DNA from: Candidatus Planktophila limnetica
Lineage (GTDB): Bacteria; Actinomycetota; Actinomycetes; Nanopelagicales; Nanopelagicaceae
Assembly: GCA_029979485.1 (NCBI GenBank)
Contig: JAPOHK010000006.1
Location: 1-19,863 of the forward strand
Length of the DNA: 19,863 nt
Reading direction: 5' to 3'
A program made the translations under genes and the position numbers. Numbering within the stretch: the stretch's first letter is position 1; every line of letters begins with the position of its first letter. This document shows, piece after piece, positions 16,188 to 19,863 of this stretch. The notes below the pieces were generated by a model, which had not been told where the DNA came from, made no database searches, and worked only from the letters and a program-made list of their open reading frames with translations.

Positions 16188-16865
16188 TTACTGGGGGGTT
16201 GGGCGTGAACCGAGGATTGAACTACCTACGCGTATATGTGTCGCGCCATGAGTTATTGCTGATTCGAAGTCATTACTCATGCCTGCAGAAAGGGAAGTTG
16301 CCATCGGATATGAAGCCTTGAATCCATCATGAATAGTGGCCAGTTTTTCAAAAGCCTGATCACTGGATTCTTCTAATGGGGCAACGGCCATCAGTCCCTT
16401 CAAATCCAAATGTGTGGAATTCAGTACCGAATCAGCAAGTGCTGATAAATCAGTTGGCGCAGCTCCACCCCTGCCCTGCGCCCCATCGAGTGATACTTGT
16501 AGAAAAACACCGATGCGATGGACCGCAACTTTATCCAGAGCTTGAATATGTCGTATCTCATCGAGTGAGTGGATCACATTGGCCCACGATGCAATTGATT
16601 TCAATTTATTGCTCTGGATCTGCCCCTGAAAGTGCCAGATACCGGGAACTTCTGCGGCTTTTAGAGAGCCTTCTGAATCTCGATTTTCACCGTAATGATG
16701 AACATCGAGGCTAGCCAAAATATGAACATCGCTAATTGGAAAGGTTTTTGTAACTGCTATCACAGTGATGTCTTCATACTTTCGATCCGATGATTCGGCA
16801 GCGCTTTTTACTTGCTCGCGTACGCGCTCTAAATTACTTGCGATTTCGTCATAGCGTGAACTCAT
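16188..16865 (-). CDS. yggS: YggS/PLPBP-family PLP homeostasis protein
   Basis: YggS-family proteins are single-domain TIM-barrel PLP carriers that keep vitamin B6 and amino acid pools in balance; no enzyme reaction is firmly known. The 225-residue protein has the PLP lysine Lys40 in VIAVTKTFP, GENR (79-82), HFQGQIQSNKLKSI, GLMAVAPL, and the phosphate-binding C-terminal block SAGMSNDFESAI with HIRVGSSILGSR. Its ATG overlaps the pgeF stop as ATGA. Position between pgeF and sepF is standard for actinobacteria and firmicutes; the functional link to division is not understood. Confidence 0.95.
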   Translation of the reverse strand: MSSRYDEIASNLERVREQVKSAAESSDRKYEDITVIAVTKTFPISDVHILASLDVHHYGENRDSEGSLKAAEVPGIWHFQGQIQSNKLKSIASWANVIHSLDEIRHIQALDKVAVHRIGVFLQVSLDGAQGRGGAAPTDLSALADSVLNSTHLDLKGLMAVAPLEESSDQAFEKLATIHDGFKASYPMATSLSAGMSNDFESAITHGATHIRVGSSILGSRPTPQ

Positions 16866-17527
16866 AATCTAATTAAACCCGCCTGGCGACCCGTGCGCTG
16901 GGTTCTACGATAAGAAAAGAGATCAAGATCTTCATTGGTGCATCGAGAGTCGACTTCACATTCGATTGATAAATCATTGAGGTCTGCAACTAAAGCACTT
17001 GCTAAATCCAGCGCTCGGGTGCCTTGTGCGGTCTCTGAACGAGCAGATGGAAATACTGAGATAACTTCATCAAAGGTTTTTTGGTCAACTTCATAGCAGG
17101 TGCCGCATATTGATGGGCCCAACTTGCCTGTAATCGCGCCGGAACCTAGTTCACGCATTTTTTCAACTGTTTTCCGCGCGACTCCATTGATTAACCCACG
17201 TCTGCCGACGTGAACTGCTGCAACTACATTTTTACTCGATAGCAATAGTGGAATGCAATCTGCCGTCAAAACTGCAAGAGTGATTCCAGGCACCGTTGTA
17301 ATGAGCGCATCGCACGTTGGAGTTGCATTACCCAATGCGGAAACCACTTCAACTGCATTTCCATGCACCTGGTTCATGTACATAGTAGGTCCGTATTGAT
17401 TACTAATGATTTCCCGATTTCGAATAACAACTGAAGAATCATCATCGACATGAAGAGCTAAATTCAAGGAAGAAAAATCGCCTTGGCTAAGTCCGCCAAG
17501 GCGATCTGTGAAGAATGTAAAGCTCAC
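16862..17527 (-). CDS. pgeF: PgeF/YfiH-family (laccase-domain) protein, peptidoglycan editing factor
   Basis: This 221-residue protein belongs to the YfiH/LACC1 family. The E. coli member removes misincorporated L-Ser from the peptidoglycan precursor, while other members act on purine nucleosides. The metal site residues are visible: His in NQVHGN (about 55), Cys in TADCIPLLL (about 91), and His in AAVHVGRRG. LGPSICGTCYEV follows. The usual HAGWRG box reads HVGRRG, with Trp replaced by Arg, which I believe is common in actinobacterial members. The start is GTG, 2 bp after the ftsZ stop; AAGA immediately precedes it and no better start exists. Linkage to murC and ftsZ fits a cell-wall role, but the substrate is unproven. 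Confidence 0.92.
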   Translation of the reverse strand: MSFTFFTDRLGGLSQGDFSSLNLALHVDDDSSVVIRNREIISNQYGPTMYMNQVHGNAVEVVSALGNATPTCDALITTVPGITLAVLTADCIPLLLSSKNVVAAVHVGRRGLINGVARKTVEKMRELGSGAITGKLGPSICGTCYEVDQKTFDEVISVFPSARSETAQGTRALDLASALVADLNDLSIECEVDSRCTNEDLDLFSYRRTQRTGRQAGLIRL

Positions 17528-17529
17528 TC

Positions 17530-18663
17530 TTATTTCATGAAATCTGGAACATCAATTTCATCTTCGGCAACTAAATCCTCAAATGTCACACGTGGTCGTG
17601 GGGCAAGGTCTGCCTCAAGATCTAGAGCCACTGCAAGAGGATCATTGCTAGCAACCGGATTAGCGTTTCCAGCCAATGTGGCTGCGTTGATTACAGGAAC
17701 AGAAACTTTCTTAGGTTCTCCGCCGTCGAATCCTGCTGCAATTACTGTGATGCGAACTTCATCACCCAGTGCGTCATCAATTGTTGTTCCAAAGATGATT
17801 TTCGCATTGGGATGAGCCGCTGCTTGTACAAGTTCGCACGCTTCGTTGATTTCGAATAAACCAAGATCTGAACCGCCTGCAACAGAGAGCAGAACTCCCA
17901 TAGCGCCATCGATAGATGCTTCAAGTAATGGACTCGAAATTGCAAGTTCAGCTGCGCGAATTGCTCGATTTTCACCACGAGCAGAACCAATACCCATAAG
18001 CGCAGAACCAGCACCTGTCATAACTGTTTTCACATCTGCAAAGTCAAGATTGATTAAACCTGGTTGCGTAATTATCTCTGTAATTCCCTGAACACCTGAA
18101 AGTAATACTTGATCAGCGCTCTTAAATGCATCAACTGCTGTAATTGAGCGATCTGAAATTGCAAGCAAGCGATCATTTGGAATAACAATAAGAGTGTCGA
18201 CTTCAGAACGAAGTGCTTCGATTCCTTCTTCTGCTTGAGCCGAACGAATCTTTCCTTCAAAACTAAATGGCTTTGTAACAACACCAATTGTTAGTGCGCC
18301 GATTTCGCGTGCAATCTTTGCAACTACAGGTGCGCCACCGGTTCCAGTTCCGCCACCTTCTCCTGCAGTAACAAAAACCATATCTGCACCGCGCAAAATT
18401 TCTTCAATTTCATCAATGTGATCTAGTGCTGCTTCGCGACCTTTTTCAGGTGCAGCGCCTGCGCCTAATCCGCGAGTTGATTTGCGACCAATATCTAATT
18501 TCACATCAGCATCACTCATTAACAAATGTTGCGCATCAGTATTAATTGCAATGAACTCGACACCTTTGAGTCCAACATCAATCATTCGATTGATTGCATT
18601 AACTCCACCGCCACCAATACCAACTACTTTGATGACAGCTAAATAATTCTGCGGTGAAGCCAC
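17530..18663 (-). CDS. ftsZ: Cell division GTPase FtsZ (GTG start)
   Basis: FtsZ is the tubulin homologue that polymerises into the Z-ring. The 377-residue protein has the nucleotide-binding [16 protein letters not shown] at the N-terminus, the tubulin signature GGGTGTG (103-109), NDR (163-165), and the T7 synergy loop NLDFAD with Asp207 and Asp210, which complete the GTPase site of the neighbouring subunit. An acidic variable linker follows (about 318-365), then the conserved tail DVPDFMK, the docking peptide for SepF and other partners. The start is GTG, supported by a very strong Shine-Dalgarno site 6 nt upstream. It is preceded by the longest intergenic region of the window (128 bp), so it probably has its own promoter. 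Confidence 0.98.
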   Translation of the reverse strand: MASPQNYLAVIKVVGIGGGGVNAINRMIDVGLKGVEFIAINTDAQHLLMSDADVKLDIGRKSTRGLGAGAAPEKGREAALDHIDEIEEILRGADMVFVTAGEGGGTGTGGAPVVAKIAREIGALTIGVVTKPFSFEGKIRSAQAEEGIEALRSEVDTLIVIPNDRLLAISDRSITAVDAFKSADQVLLSGVQGITEIITQPGLINLDFADVKTVMTGAGSALMGIGSARGENRAIRAAELAISSPLLEASIDGAMGVLLSVAGGSDLGLFEINEACELVQAAAHPNAKIIFGTTIDDALGDEVRITVIAAGFDGGEPKKVSVPVINAATLAGNANPVASNDPLAVALDLEADLAPRPRVTFEDLVAEDEIDVPDFMK

Positions 18664-18700
18664 GGTACTCCTCCTTGAGAACGGTAAACCTCGAGTTGAG
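18662..18700 (-). repeat. Imperfect tandem duplication covering the ftsZ ribosome binding site
   Basis: On the minus strand, unit 1 (18700-18681) reads CTCAACTCGAGGTTTACCGT and unit 2 (18679-18662) reads CTCAAGGAGGAGTACCGT. Both begin CTCAA, have a purine-rich GAGG or GGAGG core, and end TACCGT; one T separates them. Only unit 2 has a full Shine-Dalgarno site and runs into the GTG start. Confidence 0.55.
18670..18676 (-). promoter_or_regulatory. Ribosome binding site of ftsZ
   Basis: AAGGAGG lies 6 nt before the GTG start, the strongest Shine-Dalgarno site in the window. It fixes the GTG at 18663 as the start and should compensate for the non-ATG codon, in line with the high FtsZ level cells need. 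Confidence 0.85.
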
Positions 18701-18729
18701 ATTTAGTGTCCTCTCTTATTCGTGAGGTG

Positions 18730-18758
18730 AAAGTAAAGCGAATTAACTCGGTAAGCAA
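18730..18758 (-). promoter_or_regulatory. Candidate ftsZ promoter in the ftsQ-ftsZ gap
   Basis: On the minus strand TTGCTT (18758-18753) and TACTTT (18735-18730) are separated by exactly 17 nt, the sigma-70-like layout; each hexamer matches only part of the consensus. A pure A/T stretch of about 21 bp just upstream, after the ftsQ stop, could act as an UP-like element. The leader would be about 60 nt. The rest of the 128-bp gap holds only the duplicated block near the start codon. Confidence 0.35.
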
Positions 18759-18791
18759 ACACCGCCACGAATTTATTTTTAAATTATTTTC

Positions 18792-19448
18792 TTACTTAAC
18801 TATCGGTGCATGTGGAGCAGATACATCAATTTGTGAAATATTTTTATTTTCTTCAAGTTCTATAAGTGCTTTAAATACTTTGATTTTTAGATCTATTTCT
18901 TGCGAGTCTCCAAAGCGAAGAGTGAGGTTTCGGCTCGGCCCACTTATAACCATGGAAAAATCACTGGCACTTCTGGCACTCATAGAGGCAATGTTTTGGC
19001 GGAAGTCGGCGGGCAGGGACGCAAATAGTTTGGCAGCGGCTAAGCCGGTTTCTGGAGTTGGCGCACGAAGTTGTGGCACGTCAACGGGTGCTCCGACGGG
19101 ATCAAAAATGGCACCACTTGAATCGATGTATCTGCCACCAAATGCGCCAATGGGTTCACGTGGGTCAATCGAAATAGTTACAGAACCGGAAAACCAATTT
19201 CGTGAAACATCAGCTTCTTTTATCCAAGAGAGTGAGGTAAGACTCTTTGAGAGTCGACGAGGCTCAATACGGGCGAGTTTGGTTCCCGTGAGATTTCCAA
19301 CCTTTTTTTCTGCAGCAGATATTTGAATAGTATTTGTGATTCCAACGTACTCAACTCGTTTCACTGTGAAAACTGAAGACCAACCCAATAAATAAGTAAG
19401 AGTTGAAATGATTAATGCAAAGATTAAGACTTTAATTATTCGTGGCAT
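18792..19448 (-). CDS. ftsQ: Cell division protein FtsQ (POTRA domain)
   Basis: FtsQ is a single-pass membrane protein that links divisome parts through FtsB/FtsL. The 218-residue protein has a very short cytoplasmic N-terminus (MPRIIK), one transmembrane segment (about 5-22), then FTVKRVEYVGITNTI, the start of the POTRA domain (about 26-95), with SLSWIKEADVSRNWFSGSVTISIDPREPIG, written here only as the family-type end of that domain, and a C-terminal beta domain. The cytoplasmic tail is much shorter than in many actinobacteria, where it can exceed 50 residues. It begins 16 bp after murC without a Shine-Dalgarno site. Identification rests on the POTRA pattern and on position between murC and ftsZ. 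Confidence 0.93.
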   Translation of the reverse strand: MPRIIKVLIFALIISTLTYLLGWSSVFTVKRVEYVGITNTIQISAAEKKVGNLTGTKLARIEPRRLSKSLTSLSWIKEADVSRNWFSGSVTISIDPREPIGAFGGRYIDSSGAIFDPVGAPVDVPQLRAPTPETGLAAAKLFASLPADFRQNIASMSARSASDFSMVISGPSRNLTLRFGDSQEIDLKIKVFKALIELEENKNISQIDVSAPHAPIVK

Positions 19449-19464
19449 TTATATATCAATTACT

Positions 19465-19863
19465 CTAGAAGCGCTTAGTCAATCCATCGACGATTATTGG
19501 ACCAAGGGATGAAACATCACCCGCTCCCAAGGTCATGATTACATCTCCTGGTTTTGCCATTTCAATTACGGTATCTGTTGCTTCAACAAAATTTGGAATG
19601 TACTTTCCATTTGTCATTGATTGAGCAATTACTTCTGAACTAACTCCAGCGATTGGTTTTTCACTTGCGGCGTATACCTCGAGCAAGATCACATCATCTG
19701 CAAGAGAGAGTGCGGCTGCAAAATCTGACATGAATGCTTGAGTGCGTGAATATCTATGTGGTTGGAAAACTACTAAGAGGCGACCATCTCCTGCATATCT
19801 ACGTGCTGCATCGAGAGTCACCTTTATCTCTGTTGGGTGATGGCCATAATCATCAATGATGCG
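19465..19863 (-). CDS. murC: UDP-N-acetylmuramate-L-alanine ligase MurC (C-terminal fragment; 5' part beyond the right edge)
   Basis: MurC adds L-alanine to UDP-MurNAc in an ATP-dependent step, the first peptide addition in peptidoglycan synthesis. Only the last 132 codons are in the window; the family is about 460-490 residues. The frame reads RIIDDYGHHPTEIKVTLDAAR from the edge, with the DDYGHHPTE box at the start of the C-terminal Mur ligase domain. VVFQPHRYSRT follows, then LEVYAASEKPIAGVSS and MTLGAGDV, all typical of MurC rather than other Mur ligases. The reading frame is open to the edge, so the true start lies outside. It ends in TAG, 16 bp before ftsQ. Confidence 0.97.
   Translation of the reverse strand, partial: RIIDDYGHHPTEIKVTLDAARRYAGDGRLLVVFQPHRYSRTQAFMSDFAAALSLADDVILLEVYAASEKPIAGVSSEVIAQSMTNGKYIPNFVEATDTVIEMAKPGDVIMTLGAGDVSSLGPIIVDGLTKRF

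Noticed and set aside
18686-18704. SoxR/MerR-type operator in the ftsZ leader (ACCTC...GAG dyad)
   Set aside because: The arms are shorter and the centre spacing differs from the 18-19 bp MerR-family operators, and no regulator gene is nearby; kept only as an inverted repeat.
18740-18775. CGGT-N8-ACCG hairpin after ftsQ as a terminator
   Set aside because: The stem is only 4 bp and no T-run follows it on the minus strand.
18706-19326. 206-codon open frame on the plus strand
   Set aside because: It lies opposite ftsQ, which has clear POTRA features and the expected position; the predicted peptide is low in recognisable motifs and looks like an antisense shadow.
1-19863. CRISPR arrays, tRNA or rRNA genes, insertion sequences, prophage genes
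   Set aside because: Reading both strands showed no regularly spaced repeats, no terminal inverted repeats with transposase, and no space for RNA genes between the tightly packed core genes.

Overview
The window looks like a core chromosomal segment of a small, low-to-moderate-GC actinobacterium. The best guess is the streamlined freshwater acI/Nanopelagicales type, though this is inferred and no search was run. The evidence is gene order and family type. The order murC-ftsQ-ftsZ-pgeF-yggS-sepF-yggT, then ileS, a TraR/DksA-type gene, lspA, an rluD-like gene, dnaE and the his-trpE cluster matches the layout I remember from Streptomyces and relatives. PriA carries the actinobacterial dual-substrate residues. 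FtsZ ends in the actinobacterial tail VPDFMK. DnaE is of the type with an intact PHP domain. Base composition is clearly AT-richer than in classical high-GC actinobacteria. Coding density is extreme: the longest gap between genes is 128 bp, most junctions are 23 bp or less, and no stretch of 300 bp lacks a gene.

Layout: (1) 1-6482, minus strand, reads hisD-hisC-hisB-hisH-priA-hisF-hisI-trpE (trpE cut by the left edge). Five junctions are stop/start overlaps. The cluster covers most of histidine biosynthesis plus the first tryptophan step; hisG, hisE and the histidinol-phosphatase are not here. (2) 6503-6530 holds a probable intrinsic terminator or attenuator between dnaE and hisD. (3) 6535-12238, minus strand, reads traR/dksA-lspA-rluD-dnaE with near-zero spacing. 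(4) 12239-12316 is a short divergent promoter region. (5) 12317-15427, plus strand, is ileS, the only plus-strand gene. It meets yggT tail to tail with overlapping stop codons. (6) 15424-19863, minus strand, is the end of the division and cell wall cluster: murC (cut by the right edge), ftsQ, ftsZ, pgeF, yggS, sepF and yggT.

How the genes work together: MurC builds the UDP-MurNAc-peptide precursor, FtsQ and FtsZ form the divisome, and SepF anchors FtsZ to the membrane. YggT, YggS and PgeF are the usual accessory genes of this cluster. DnaE replicates the chromosome and probably proofreads through its PHP domain. LspA matures lipoproteins. The his/trp block makes two amino acids, with PriA serving both pathways.

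I see no mobile element, CRISPR array, RNA gene or clearly novel system. The points most worth following are the swapped GxHH signature in IleRS, the absence of divIVA at its usual place, the histone-H1-like tail on the DksA-type protein, the dnaE-hisD hairpin, and an imperfect duplication around the ftsZ ribosome binding site.
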